From contig CAYQMG010000176.1 in assembly GCA_964418585.1 (NCBI GenBank), forward strand, positions 1 to 64,000: a stretch of 64,000 nt of DNA, read 5' to 3'. The position numbers were made by a program, and so were the translations under genes. This DNA comes from JAJRTE01 sp964418585 (lineage in GTDB: Bacteria > Myxococcota_A > UBA796 > JAJRTE01). Below the pieces are notes generated by a model, which was not told the origin of the DNA, searched no databases, and worked only from the letters and a program-made list of their open reading frames with translations. This document shows, in pieces, positions 38,301 to 46,749 of the stretch (positions are counted from its first letter, which is position 1; each line of letters starts with the position of its first letter).

Positions 38301-39456
38301 CACCTGGTACCAGGACGCCGACAGCGACGGCTTTGGCAACCCGACCCGGACCCAGGTCACGTGCACGCAGCCGGTCGGCTATGTCGACAACGGCCTCGAC
38401 TGCGACGACCTCCGGGCCGATACCTACCCCGACGCGCCGGAGATTCCGGACGATGCCTGGGACAACGACTGTGACGGAAAAGTGGACGAAAACGGCCCAC
38501 TCGCCGCTCTCCCGGTCGGGCTGACCGGCCACGCAACCGTGTACGACCCGATTCGTGAGCGCGTGCTGGTGATCGGTGGGCGCACCCGGTACGCACTCGT
38601 GGACGAGGTGTACGTACTGGACCTCTCGGGAGGAAACACCGGGGTCTGGGAAACCCTGGAACCGGAGGCCGACCCGAGTGCAGGAACACCGCTGGCACGC
38701 CACGGTCACACAGCCATCTACGACACGGACGCCGACCAGGTCGTCCTGTTCGGAGGACGCGGCTACCACGACCTCCTGGACGATGTCTGGGTACTCTCGT
38801 TCGCCACTTCCGAGGAGGGAACCTGGTCCCGGCTCTCACCCTCCGACGAAGGGCCACGGCCTCGGACCGACCATGCCGCCGCCTACGACCCGGTCGACGC
38901 CCAGATGGTGATCCACGGCGGCAAGGGATACTACGGCCTGTTCCAGGACACCTGGAGCCTCTCCCTCCCACCTGCCACACCCACCTGGACCCTCCTCCAT
39001 GACGGAACTGGAGAATCTCCCGGTCCACGGTATCGCCACGGCCTCGAGTTCGACTCGACTCACGACCGCTTCCTGCTTTTCGGCGGAGATGGCTTCTACG
39101 CTCGTAACAACGACTTGTGGGCCTTCGACCTGGCCACCGGATCCTGGTCCCAGCTCTCCCCCACCGGCCCCATACCGCCCCCTCTGGCGGATTGCGCGGT
39201 CACCTTCGACTCGGAAACCTCCGAATTGCTGGTGTTCGGCGGCATCTCCTACTATGCCATCTCCGACATGCTCCTCGCCCTCGACGTTTCCAACTCCGCT
39301 GATGGCTCCTGGTCCGTGCTCTATACACCCGGACCCTTCACGCCCACAGCCGGAGCAGGAGCGCTCGTCCTCTACCCGGACGCTCTCTACTACCTCTTCT
39401 TCGGCCAGGGTTACTATGGACTGCGCGACCGACCCATGAGCGGAGAACGAAAATAG
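35383..39456 (+). CDS. Large lipoprotein with HYDIN-like, thirteen MopE-type and kelch repeats
   Basis: The 1357-residue protein has a signal with lipobox LLAAC (near residue 46), so it is probably lipid-anchored on the cell surface. Residues ~65-165 are an ASPM/HYDIN-like immunoglobulin domain (LDVSPTSVTFPDTEAGAQ). From ~182 to 1040 there are thirteen repeats of the MopE type, each with D-C-D/N-D-x-x-P ... G-A-x-E-x-C-x-x-x-D-D/N-D-C-D/N-G-x-x-D-E, offering acidic Ca2+/metal sites and paired Cys. The last ~300 residues are a kelch-like propeller of about five to six blades (VLVIGGRTRYA, VVLFGGRGYH, FLLFGGDGFY). The start follows GAGGAGG. The thirteenth repeat lacks one Cys (EIPDD). A metal-stiffened stalk presenting a propeller for adhesion or binding is the likely design; the ligand is unknown. 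Confidence 0.85.
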   Translation: MTAAKICLLPGKPTHRPCPKRCESPRSHHGFRGTPLWLLLPLLAACPDEGDDDDATSAIPVTQTPTEAGRLDVSPTSVTFPDTEAGAQTVETIVLTNSGAGPITLAAVYFPNDADGAFAFAPGQNDPTGTVIQGEDSLTVSIAFAPPTSGTFDGTWRVASNDPDRPSIDVPLSGTGTTPTSPDDDQDGYTVADGDCDDDDPDVHPGATEICNDRDDDCNGEVDEQAADAFAVYPDNDQDGYGNEEAALTNCIVPDGYTTVGDDCNDEDPSTHPGADELCDQADNDCDGAVDEEATDAMTVYPDTDGDGYGATSGTLQACTPPEGYVAETGDCDDDNPGVNPDALEVCDGIDNNCDGQIDNTGETLLYVDADGDGHGDPDTGELGCGPSDGRVPLGDDCDDTNGATYPGADEYCDGIDNDCDGAVDENPVDGSSFYEDNDLDGHGAGDPITACEEIPGLVTTADDCDDTSATTYPGADEPCDGVDNDCDGETDEGGQTTLYADQDGDGWGDETQTIVSCNTEGYVGTAGDCNDLDPNVHPSAEEVCDHVDQDCDGAIDEGVTTTYYLDRDGDGYGDDETTTEACSPPTTVFLETGGDCDDLNAAVNPGATETCNAVDDDCDGLVDEDTEDAASYYVDADGDGYGDPAQGIRFCTQPDGYVLDGTDCDDSNPDIHPGQPEVCNEVDEDCNGVVDDNPTDATTWYPDVDQDGYGSIAGGVAACEQPPGYLPGTGDCNDSIATIHPDATEVCDGVDQDCDGLIDEDMTWAWYIDRDGDGYGDESTEFPACQPPSDFYVDLSGDCDDFDANVFPEANELCNGKDDDCDGTVDEPDALDAITWYRDADGDGHGDPDAAQVACQVPDGYVASDDDCDDTAPNVFTGATEWCNTIDDDCDGEVDEPDAADAQTWYLDVDQDGYGTSLSSVLACDQPDGHVLDATDCNDSDPNVNPGATEVCNGTDDDCDGITDGTDAVDGATWYQDADSDGFGNPTRTQVTCTQPVGYVDNGLDCDDLRADTYPDAPEIPDDAWDNDCDGKVDENGPLAALPVGLTGHATVYDPIRERVLVIGGRTRYALVDEVYVLDLSGGNTGVWETLEPEADPSAGTPLARHGHTAIYDTDADQVVLFGGRGYHDLLDDVWVLSFATSEEGTWSRLSPSDEGPRPRTDHAAAYDPVDAQMVIHGGKGYYGLFQDTWSLSLPPATPTWTLLHDGTGESPGPRYRHGLEFDSTHDRFLLFGGDGFYARNNDLWAFDLATGSWSQLSPTGPIPPPLADCAVTFDSETSELLVFGGISYYAISDMLLALDVSNSADGSWSVLYTPGPFTPTAGAGALVLYPDALYYLFFGQGYYGLRDRPMSGERK
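35930..38500 (+). repeat. Tandem MopE-type coding repeats
   Basis: Thirteen in-frame units of roughly 180-210 bases encode Asp/Cys-rich metal-binding motifs inside the lipoprotein gene. Units are diverged at DNA level and keep frame, so they are old duplications under protein-level constraint. Confidence 0.8.
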
Positions 39457-39511
39457 GACTCCGGCGCGTTCCAGGAAGCACCAGGCCGGGACCAAAAGGC
39501 ATTGCCGGATC

Positions 39512-40477
39512 TCACCAGCCCGACCCAGGCTCCGCGTCCTCCTCGAGACTCCGCCATATCCGACGAAACGCCTCCAGGCGCCGCCGAGGGACATCCCCGC
39601 GGGCCACCGCCTCTTCCAAAACGCACCCGGGCTCCCCCCGGTGCCGACAATCAGGCAATGCACACCGCCCCGCCCGCTCCAGGTCGGGAAAGCCACGCAG
39701 AAGATCCTGCGGCGTCAGGTTGATGAGACCGAACACTCGCTGGCCCGGAAGATCGATCAGATACCCATCCCCGCATTCGAGTGGCAGCAAACGCGCCGAC
39801 GAGGTAACGTGCCGACCTCGCCCGGTCGCAGCGCTGACCTCCCCCACCACCAAACTCGAGTCCCCGGTCAAGTGACGGGCCAATGTGGTCTTGCCCGTGC
39901 CGGAAAGTCCTGCCAACGCCGTGGTCTTGCCCACCATCAAAGCGGTCAGGGCATCCAGCCCTTCGCCCGTCACCGCACTGGTCCGGAGCAACGGCACCCC
40001 CAATCCCTCAAACGAATCGATCACCGCCTGCGCACGCGCGGACACCCCCAGATCCACTTTCGTGAAACAGACTACCGGCTCAATGTCATCCCGCCACGCC
40101 GCCACAAGGTACCGATCCATCAACCCGGGGTTCAACCCAGGTTGCGCGACCGACCCCACGATGAGCAGTTGATCCACGTTCGCAGCCACCACCTGATCAC
40201 GCCTCCCTCGCCGACGCACACTCGCACGCCGAAGCTGGTTGCGCCGGGGCAACACCTCCACGATCCGCCACAACACGCGATCCACTCGCTCGACCACCAC
40301 GTGATCCCCAACCGTGGGACGGACCGCTCCCCGAAGAAGCGACCGCCTCGCCACGCACCGAACCGCTCCGCTCCCTGTAGATACCACCCATTGCGGCCCG
40401 AGCACCTGGATCACTCGACCACAAACCCTCTCGCTCCCCAGTGCTTCCTCCACGCCGTTGTGTGTCTCCATCGCCAT
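39512..40477 (-). CDS. rsgA: Ribosome small-subunit GTPase RsgA
   Basis: The product helps late maturation of the 30S subunit and is released on GTP hydrolysis. The 321-residue protein has an N-terminal OB domain and the circularly permuted GTPase order: G4 FTKVD, G5 TSAVTGEG, G1 GLSGTGKTT, G2/switch with ATGRGRHVTS, and G3 DLPG. The C-terminal zinc knuckle is present as C-A-L-P-D-C-R-H-x6-C. The His that usually follows the G3 DTPG is part of a shortened context here (DLPGQRVFG). The first ATG (40477) has GGAGGA about eleven bases upstream; the ATG two codons in is also possible. The gene stands alone on the minus strand. Confidence 0.94.
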   Translation of the reverse strand: MAMETHNGVEEALGSERVCGRVIQVLGPQWVVSTGSGAVRCVARRSLLRGAVRPTVGDHVVVERVDRVLWRIVEVLPRRNQLRRASVRRRGRRDQVVAANVDQLLIVGSVAQPGLNPGLMDRYLVAAWRDDIEPVVCFTKVDLGVSARAQAVIDSFEGLGVPLLRTSAVTGEGLDALTALMVGKTTALAGLSGTGKTTLARHLTGDSSLVVGEVSAATGRGRHVTSSARLLPLECGDGYLIDLPGQRVFGLINLTPQDLLRGFPDLERAGRCALPDCRHRGEPGCVLEEAVARGDVPRRRLEAFRRIWRSLEEDAEPGSGW

Positions 40478-41293
40478 CGGCCGGACAATCCTCCTTCAGA
40501 ATTCGGTCACAGCTTGCCAGCCCAACCAGCACGATGTCAAGAACCCTGAACCGCACGACTCCACCACCGCGTCCGGTTCATCACACCCGCCCTCCAGCCG
40601 TTCCTTGCTCCACAACTCCCCCAACCCGGACCCGCCGGACTCCAGTCAATGGACGCGCGTCACGGACAATCCCGCACGTGTTCATTTCGCACCCGCCGAC
40701 GTGCTCCGCTTCCACGTCGCCATCTTCTCCAACCAAACTTGCGGATACACCCCCCGCTCCAGCCACCCGGCCCTGCCCATCGAATCCACCTCTCACCTCC
40801 ATCTCATCGACACCGGAGTTCCGGCCCGTCAGACCCGGTGTCATTCTCGAGAACAACAGGGGGCCGCGCAAGCTCACAAAGAACACCGCAAGGGCACCAC
40901 CGTTCGAGGTGCGGAACCCTGGAACCGAAACTTGCTCCACGGGAATCGGGACCGGGAAACGTGTTCCGACGCCCGTGGCACGAGCGCGCCCTCGGTTCCC
41001 CGCCCGTCCCGCTCCACGCGCCGGACACCGCCTTCCGGCCTCCCACCCCTTGTCCATGATTCCCCGTGCGAACACTGCTTCCCGGCAGCAGAGCTGCTTC
41101 GGGACGGACGTCCGGCTGCGCCGCCGACTTCGAATTGGAGCTGCTGCAAGAGGAAAGTGGGTTGACAGTCGGGTACCACGATGTGGTAGAGTCCCCCCGT
41201 ATTTCACAGGAGGCGTCCGGTGACGGCGGCGGGCGGGTGAAAAGGGCCTTGTGCCGGACCTGGACGAAAGCCGAGAAGGGGGAACGAGAGGAG
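40478..41293. other. Long intergenic region upstream of the cytochrome operon
   Basis: This 816-base divergent spacer has open frames on both strands, but none has a ribosome binding site with protein-like content; they are Pro/Thr/Arg-rich shadows of high G+C. The right end holds a promoter at 41162-41192. The rest may contain regulatory sites for anaerobic control; I recognise no FNR-, Crp- or NarL-type palindrome. Confidence 0.4.
41162..41192 (+). promoter_or_regulatory. Promoter TTGACA with extended -10 TGGTAGAGT
   Basis: A perfect TTGACA at 41162-41167 and TAGAGT at 41187-41192 with TG one base upstream. The 19-base spacer is longer than ideal, which an extended -10 or an activator could offset. 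It ends 101 bases before the cytochrome start. Confidence 0.42.
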
Positions 41294-42250
41294 ATGGCGG
41301 AGAAGCAACGTGACGGAGGGGCCGGGGGTTCTGGGGGAGGAGGAGCAGTCCGCGACCCTCGACATCACGTCTACCCGGTCCTGGGTGCACTGGTGGTGGT
41401 CGCGGTGGTCGCCATTGCAGCGCGCAGCGTGGCGGTTCCGGAGACGTTTGGTGAGTACGGGACCTACCGTGCGGCGGCGGTGACGGAGGCGATGGAGCGA
41501 GCGCCGCGCCACGTGGGCGAGGCGGTGTGTGAGGAATGCCATGACGACATCGTGGCGATTCACGACAAGGATGTACACGTGCACGTTCAGTGTGAGACGT
41601 GCCACGGTCCGGGGTCCACGCACGTGGAGAAGGAGGACGGGACGGAGATCATCCGGCCACAGGGGAAGGAGTTTTGCCTGACGTGTCATCGTCTGCTCCT
41701 GGCGCGTCCAGGTCCATTTCCCCAGGTTCGCTGGAAAGAGCATTTTGAGTTCGTGGGTGTGAAGGACGAGACCATCGACTGCACGGCGTGTCACGACCCG
41801 CACGAACCGCTCTACCTGGACCGCGACATACACAGTGCGCGGCTCCATCCTTTGATTCAGCGGTGTCGGGATTGCCACGTGGGCATGCAGGAGGATTCAT
41901 CGGCGAAGCCCCCGGACCATCCACAGGTTTTCGAGTGCGGCTACTGCCACGAGGAGAAGGTAAAGGACTTCGCGCGGCGCACGCATGCGAAGGTTTCCTG
42001 CACCACGTGCCACTTGTTCATCAAGGAATCGAGTTTTTCGGGCCGGATTATCCGGGACGCGGATCCGCGGTTCTGTCTGCTGTGTCATCGCGACGCGGAG
42101 TTCCGGAGTGTGAATTCGGCACCGGGTATCGATTGGCCGGCGCACCTGGATGATGTGAAGGAAGGACCCGAGGACGAAGGCAAGCGGTGCATCGACTGTC
42201 ACCGGGATCGCATTCATGCGCCTGTTTCGGAAGGGAGGCCCCAACAATGA
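41294..42250 (+). CDS. Membrane-anchored nine-haem cytochrome c
   Basis: The 318-residue protein has a Gly-rich start and one membrane helix (about 27-47), leaving the rest in the periplasm. It contains nine CXXCH haem c motifs: CEECH, CETCH, CLTCH, CTACH, CRDCH, CGYCH, CTTCH, CLLCH and CIDCH. Additional His residues are available as sixth ligands. The layout is that of NrfB/NrfH/DmsE-type electron carriers and of cytochromes in Hmc-like complexes. GAGAGGAG precedes the ATG. Its stop overlaps the next start (ATGA), making it the first gene of a three-gene module that moves electrons across the membrane. I see no nitrite-reductase signature (no CXXCK). Confidence 0.88.
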   Translation: MAEKQRDGGAGGSGGGGAVRDPRHHVYPVLGALVVVAVVAIAARSVAVPETFGEYGTYRAAAVTEAMERAPRHVGEAVCEECHDDIVAIHDKDVHVHVQCETCHGPGSTHVEKEDGTEIIRPQGKEFCLTCHRLLLARPGPFPQVRWKEHFEFVGVKDETIDCTACHDPHEPLYLDRDIHSARLHPLIQRCRDCHVGMQEDSSAKPPDHPQVFECGYCHEEKVKDFARRTHAKVSCTTCHLFIKESSFSGRIIRDADPRFCLLCHRDAEFRSVNSAPGIDWPAHLDDVKEGPEDEGKRCIDCHRDRIHAPVSEGRPQQ

Positions 42251-42996
42251 GGGACAAACGTATCACCCGGCGTGCGGTGCTCAAGGGCCTGGCAGCCGCT
42301 CCCGGGTTGCTGTTGCTGCCCATCGGCCCTATCCGGCCGGCCCAGGGGGAGGAGGCTGCCGGGTACGACTGGACCAAGCACTACTGGGGCTACGCCGTGG
42401 ACACGACCAAGTGCATCGGGTGTTGTGCCTGCATGCGTGCCTGTCGTGCGGAGAACGACGTGCCCAAGGGCCACTTCCGGACCTGGGTGGAGCGGTACCG
42501 GATTCGGCTCGATGGCCAGGTGGACGTGGACACGGCGGCGCACGACGACAACTTCGTTTTCCGGGAAGTGGAAGGGGACGTGGCCAAGGCGTTCTTCGTG
42601 CCCAAGCTGTGTAACCACTGTGAGAAATCGGTTTGCAGCCAGGTCTGCCCGGTGGGCGCGTCCTACACCACCAAGGACGGCGTGGTCCTGGTGGACAAGA
42701 AGCACTGTATCGGGTGCGGATACTGTATCCAGGCCTGCCCCTACGGGACTCGGTTCCTGAACCCTGAGACGCACACCGCGGACAAGTGCACGTTGTGCTA
42801 CCACCGAATCACCAAGGGCTTGTTGCCCGCCTGCGTTCAGGCCTGTCCGGTGGGTGCCCGGTTGTTCGGTGATCTGAACGATCCGAACAGCCACCTCTCC
42901 ATGATCCTCCGGCAACAGCGCTACCGGTTGCTGCGACCGGAAATGGGAACCCACCCCAAGTGCTTCTACATCGGACTCGACAAGGAGGTGGTGTAG
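42247..42996 (+). CDS. Tat-exported four-cluster ferredoxin (NrfC/HybA/HmcB-like)
   Basis: The 249-residue protein starts with a Tat signal (RITRRAVLKG and a hydrophobic stretch to ~33), so it is exported folded. Four [4Fe-4S] sites are seen: CIGCCACMRAC (~58), CNHCEKSVCSQVCP (~125), CIGCGYCIQACP (~157), and CTLCYHR...CVQACP (~185-200). Such proteins relay electrons between a multihaem cytochrome or catalytic subunit and an NrfD-type quinone-reactive subunit. The start is the ATGA overlap with the cytochrome gene, and its end overlaps the NrfD gene by one base. No molybdopterin oxidoreductase gene is next to it. Confidence 0.9.
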   Translation: MRDKRITRRAVLKGLAAAPGLLLLPIGPIRPAQGEEAAGYDWTKHYWGYAVDTTKCIGCCACMRACRAENDVPKGHFRTWVERYRIRLDGQVDVDTAAHDDNFVFREVEGDVAKAFFVPKLCNHCEKSVCSQVCPVGASYTTKDGVVLVDKKHCIGCGYCIQACPYGTRFLNPETHTADKCTLCYHRITKGLLPACVQACPVGARLFGDLNDPNSHLSMILRQQRYRLLRPEMGTHPKCFYIGLDKEVV

Positions 42997-44147
42997 TGGA
43001 CTACGTATTTCCAAACGAAGAGAACGTGATCTGGACGGTGATGATCGTGCTCTACCCGTACATTACCGGGTTGGTGGCTGGCGCCTTCATCGTCTCTTCC
43101 CTCTACCACCTCTTTGGACGCGAAGAACTCAAGCCCGTCGCCAGGTTCTCGCTCGGCTCCGCGTTCGTGTTCCTCCTGTTCGCGCCCATGCCGCTGCTCG
43201 TGCACCTGGGGCACCCGGAGCGGGCTTTCAACATCATGATCACCCCTCACTTCACATCGGCGATGGCCGGGTTCGGCTTCATCTACACCGCCTACCTGGT
43301 TCTGGTGGTGCTCGAACTCTGGTTCGTGTTGCGCAGCGACCTGATCGCGCGGGCAAAGGGAAAGGGCCTGATCGCCTTCCTCTGTCGAGCTGCGGTCTTC
43401 TTCGACCTGTACGAGGACGATGCCACGCGCGCGGTGGACCACAAGATCGTCAAGGTCCTCGCCGGAATCGGCATTCCGATGGCCTGCCTGCTCCATGGCT
43501 ACGTTGGGTTCCTGTTCGGATCGATCAAGGCGAATCCCTGGTGGTCCACCCCGCTGATGTTCGTGATTTTCATTTTCTCGGCCATCGTGTCCGGGATTTC
43601 GGTGCTCATCTTCCACTATTTCGTGGTGAGCAAAATCAATGGATGGAAAGTAGACATCCCATGTGTCCGTTCCATGGGTAAGTACCTGTGGGGATTCATG
43701 ATCGTTGCGGTGTCGCTCGAGGCGCTCGAAATCCTCTCCATCGCCTACAAGCAAACGGAAGAATGGGACGTGCTCAGCCGCCTGATCGAGGAGAAGCTCA
43801 TGTTCTCCTACGTGGTGCTCCAGTTCTTCATCTTTTCGCTGATCCCGTTCTTCATCCTCGCGGTCACCGCTCTGTTCAAGCTCAGCGACCGGATGGCGAA
43901 CGCATTGACCTGGATCGCTGCCACCATGCTCCTCGTCCAGGTGCTGCTCATGCGCTGGAACGTGGTCATCGGGGGTCAACTGTTGTCCAAGTCCCTGAGA
44001 GGGTTTACCAGCTATTTCCCGGGGATCTGGGAAAAAGAAGGTTTGATCACGGCAGCGGTCATTTTCACGCTGCCGTTCGGCATACTCTACCTGTTCCATC
44101 GGCTTGTGTCCCTCTTCCCTGACGTCGAAAAGACCCGGGTGGCATGA
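42996..44147 (+). CDS. NrfD/PsrC-family quinone-reactive membrane subunit
   Basis: A 383-residue polytopic protein with about ten membrane helices, fitting the NrfD/PsrC/HmcC family that oxidises or reduces menaquinol without haem. Family-like segments include LVAGAFIVSSLYHLFGRE near the start, PLLVHLGHPERAFN (~60) and the long C-terminal helix region with RWNVVIGGQL (~320). The GTG at 42996 is chosen because AAGGAGG sits seven bases before it and because it overlaps the previous stop by one base. Together with the ferredoxin and nine-haem cytochrome it makes a quinone/periplasm electron shuttle. Direction (quinol oxidation or quinone reduction) cannot be read from sequence. Confidence 0.9.
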   Translation: MDYVFPNEENVIWTVMIVLYPYITGLVAGAFIVSSLYHLFGREELKPVARFSLGSAFVFLLFAPMPLLVHLGHPERAFNIMITPHFTSAMAGFGFIYTAYLVLVVLELWFVLRSDLIARAKGKGLIAFLCRAAVFFDLYEDDATRAVDHKIVKVLAGIGIPMACLLHGYVGFLFGSIKANPWWSTPLMFVIFIFSAIVSGISVLIFHYFVVSKINGWKVDIPCVRSMGKYLWGFMIVAVSLEALEILSIAYKQTEEWDVLSRLIEEKLMFSYVVLQFFIFSLIPFFILAVTALFKLSDRMANALTWIAATMLLVQVLLMRWNVVIGGQLLSKSLRGFTSYFPGIWEKEGLITAAVIFTLPFGILYLFHRLVSLFPDVEKTRVA

Positions 44148-44213
44148 GCCGAAGGCCGCTTCAGTCGGACCGCTCCACGCCCGCTTTTTCGTGGAGCCTG
44201 GAGACAGGGCGCA

Positions 44214-45887
44214 GTGGACCCGAATCGACCGCAGGCACCTCTCGAGTCCCTGGAGGCCCGACTCCAGGCCCTGGAAGACCGCGTCAGCAAGCTCGAGCAG
44301 TGCGTACCAGGAGCTGACAGGTCCCCGCCATGCCAACCGTGTCCTCCACCGCGGGGCCGGTCCAGGGCAGGGTCGGCCGCGTCCAGCCTGTTCGGCGGGA
44401 TTGCACTGGTCTGCTTTTCCCTGCTGGGCGCTCTGTTCCTCCGAATCGCCGCCAGACGCGAATGGCTCGATCACGGCACAGGCACGGCCCTGGGATTGGC
44501 ATACGCCCTGGCGCTCATCGCACTGCCCGCCATCCGGGTCGCGCACGGACGACCGGATCGACACCACGGGGCCTGGCTCCAGTATTGCGGAGTCGTCCTT
44601 GCGGTTTCCGTGGTCCTCGAGACCCTGCACCGAGGGATGCACATGACCGCGGCCCTCGCGGCCGCGGCGGCCCTGACGATCGGACTCGTATCCGCCGTGG
44701 CGGCGCACCTCTCCGGTAGGCGACTCCTGGCAGCATTCGCCTCGGTCGCTTCCCTCACGACGATCGCCGGGATCGGACTCCCCTGCGGGGACGAATTCTT
44801 CCGCCTGGCAAGCTTCCTCACCCTGGTGGGAGGAGGCGTACTCCTGGGACGCCGGCGTGCGTGGCCTGCCGTGCGGATCGTATCCCTGGTCTCCGGCGCC
44901 CTGCTGCTTGGCTTCGCCGTCCTGGTCACCGCCCATCGACCGTCGTGCCCCGAGACCACCCGGCATGCCCTCCAGCTCGGACTCGCGCTGCTCTGGGTCA
45001 CCGCCGTGGCACATCACGCCTGCCTGCCCCGGCACGCGGTATCCGGCGAGGCCGCGATCCTGCCCGCGGTGACCCTCTGGATCGGTCCCTTGCTCCTGTT
45101 CGCCTCCCCCGACCAGACACTTCCGGCAGGTGCGGCCACAACCGCAGCGGCCTGGGCCGCCCTGCTCGCCGGAACCCGATTGTCGATATCCCGCGCAAGA
45201 CTCCACGGATTCGGTGCAACAGCCGTTATCCTGTCCTTGATGTTCTTGCCCCGGATCGATCCCACCGGGACAACCTTGATGGCTGGAGCCTGGGCTTGCC
45301 TGCTCACCTGGAAACACGCACGAACCCGCTTCCTGCATGCCTGCACCATGGTCCTGGCGCTGAGCAGTACCACGGTCGCCGTTACCGCAGGCGCACTCCT
45401 GAATGATCCGGTCCACGGAGCTGCTGCCGCTGCTGGCTGGGCAGCGATTCTGGCCATCGGCCTGGGCACGCTGTGGTGCACCGAGGCTCAACTGCGCCAT
45501 GGCGACCGGGCCGGCCGTTTCCCCTGGAGTTCGGCAGCGCTCCTGGCGACCATGTCCTTGAGCGCATTCGGCGCCCTGCGATCAGGAGCGATGGCCGCCG
45601 GCCTGTCGAACGACTGGTTGGTTGTGGCCGAGTCCTTGAGCATCGCGGCCCTGGCAACGTGTGGTATCCTGTGGGGCGGCAAGCGGTCCTGCCGGGAAAG
45701 CCTCGCCCTGGGCCTGATCGGCCTGGGCCTGCTCCTGATCAAGGTAGGATTGCTCGACCTGTTCGCACTGTCCCCCGGTCAACTCGTGATCGATGTCATC
45801 GCCCTCGGCACCGCCTGCCTCGTGGCTTCTCATACCTTGAAATCACGGGAGCCCGCCTGCCCCCCCCAAGAAAACGCACCCACCTGA
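44214..45887 (+). CDS. Polytopic membrane protein, DUF2339-like, 557 aa
   Basis: The first 35 residues form a short coiled coil (LESLEARLQALEDRVSKLEQ), followed by a Pro/Cys-rich linker and then some fifteen or more hydrophobic helices rich in Ala, Leu and Gly to the end. This coiled-coil plus many-helix design is like the DUF2339 family, whose role is unknown. The GTG at 44214 is the only start placing the coiled coil first; the ribosome binding site is weak (GGAGACAGGG). It follows nrfD-like by 66 bases on the same strand and may be a trailing member of that transcript. Its 3' end converges with the HTH/Cys-rich gene, four bases apart. Confidence 0.7.
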   Translation: MDPNRPQAPLESLEARLQALEDRVSKLEQCVPGADRSPPCQPCPPPRGRSRAGSAASSLFGGIALVCFSLLGALFLRIAARREWLDHGTGTALGLAYALALIALPAIRVAHGRPDRHHGAWLQYCGVVLAVSVVLETLHRGMHMTAALAAAAALTIGLVSAVAAHLSGRRLLAAFASVASLTTIAGIGLPCGDEFFRLASFLTLVGGGVLLGRRRAWPAVRIVSLVSGALLLGFAVLVTAHRPSCPETTRHALQLGLALLWVTAVAHHACLPRHAVSGEAAILPAVTLWIGPLLLFASPDQTLPAGAATTAAAWAALLAGTRLSISRARLHGFGATAVILSLMFLPRIDPTGTTLMAGAWACLLTWKHARTRFLHACTMVLALSSTTVAVTAGALLNDPVHGAAAAAGWAAILAIGLGTLWCTEAQLRHGDRAGRFPWSSAALLATMSLSAFGALRSGAMAAGLSNDWLVVAESLSIAALATCGILWGGKRSCRESLALGLIGLGLLLIKVGLLDLFALSPGQLVIDVIALGTACLVASHTLKSREPACPPQENAPT

Positions 45888-45891
45888 CCGT

Positions 45892-46293
45892 TCAAGAAGG
45901 ATTCCACCCCGGCACCTCGCCCAGGGCCTGCCTCAATACCCGGCACGAACGGCACAATACCATCTTCTGCCGCCAGGTCGCGGCTCGAGCGCCCCCGCAC
46001 CGGGTCCCCCCCACCAGCCAGCACATGTCCCCCGCCCCCAGCTCCCAGACCGGGCACGTCCGCCGTACCCGGTCATCACACTTCACCACTTCCCAACACG
46101 GACGAGGGACCGCGGTGCGCCGATTCTTGAGCACCAACAGGAGGACGAGGTAGCGCTCCACGTGGATCGGCACGGGCCGCCAGCCCTGTTCATAGGCCTG
46201 CACCGCCTTCACTGACGTGCCGAGCAAGCATGCCAGTTCCTTCTGGGTCCTCCCCAAACGCTTCCTGAATGCGTGGAACTGTTGGGCCTCCAT
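45892..46293 (-). CDS. HTH regulator with C-terminal Cys-rich (two-CW-like) module
   Basis: The 133-residue protein joins an XRE-type helix-turn-helix (about residues 5-58: FRKRLGRTQKELACLLGTSVKAVQAYEQGW) to a Cys-rich domain with CWEVVKC, RRTCPVWE, MCWLVGGTRCGG and a final CRSCR. That spacing resembles the two-CW domain, with eight or so Cys able to bind zinc or an iron-sulfur cluster. A metal- or redox-responsive DNA-binding protein is a reasonable inference. The ATG at 46293 follows AAGGAGGG; the longer frame from 46329 lacks a site. It ends four bases from the convergent membrane-protein gene and lies near the NrfBCD-like module, so it might sense redox state for it. Confidence 0.78.
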   Translation of the reverse strand: MEAQQFHAFRKRLGRTQKELACLLGTSVKAVQAYEQGWRPVPIHVERYLVLLLVLKNRRTAVPRPCWEVVKCDDRVRRTCPVWELGAGDMCWLVGGTRCGGARAATWRQKMVLCRSCRVLRQALGEVPGWNPS

Positions 46294-46749
46294 GATATCC
46301 CGACCCTCCTTGCCGGCGCAGCAACGCACCCTCCGGTTCGTGCCGCCTTCGCAACGTGTCGACTCCTGGCCACTCGAATCGTGATTCTACACCGGTGGCG
46401 CCTGGGGTCAACGAGACTCCTTCCACAGTCGCTCCTGGTATGAAAAGCCTCGGCCCGGCCCTCCCGACGTGCGTGGCACCCATGCTCCGGACATTGCAGC
46501 GCTGGCGCAGAAAGCGGCAATGTGGTAAACACGGGAAAGACACGTGAAAGGGAGGAGCCCCGTCAGCGTGATTCGAAATGGATTGTGCTCAACCGGTAGG
46601 TTCCTTGTTCCGATATCCACCTTGGAAGGCCGACTGCCGAACCCACCGGGGCGGGCCAACGAGCGCCACCCGACGAGTCGGCACCGACGACATCTGGAGC
46701 ACCATCGACCCGGGATGGGACCCGGTGCTCGAACAACGAGAGGCGTACC
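46294..46749. other. Divergent spacer between HTH and zinc-ribbon genes
   Basis: These 456 bases show no gene. Short open frames are present on both strands without start signals. It should hold the promoters of both flanking genes, but I could not pick them with confidence. Confidence 0.35.

Noticed and set aside
40478..41293. Several 130-280-codon frames upstream of the cytochrome operon
   Set aside because: They overlap each other on both strands, lack ribosome sites and have Pro/Thr/Arg-rich translations without domains.
42966..45500. An 844-codon minus-strand frame opposite nrfD-like and the next gene
   Set aside because: The product is Gln/Glu/Gly/Arg-rich without motifs, and the plus strand has clear membrane-protein genes with good starts.
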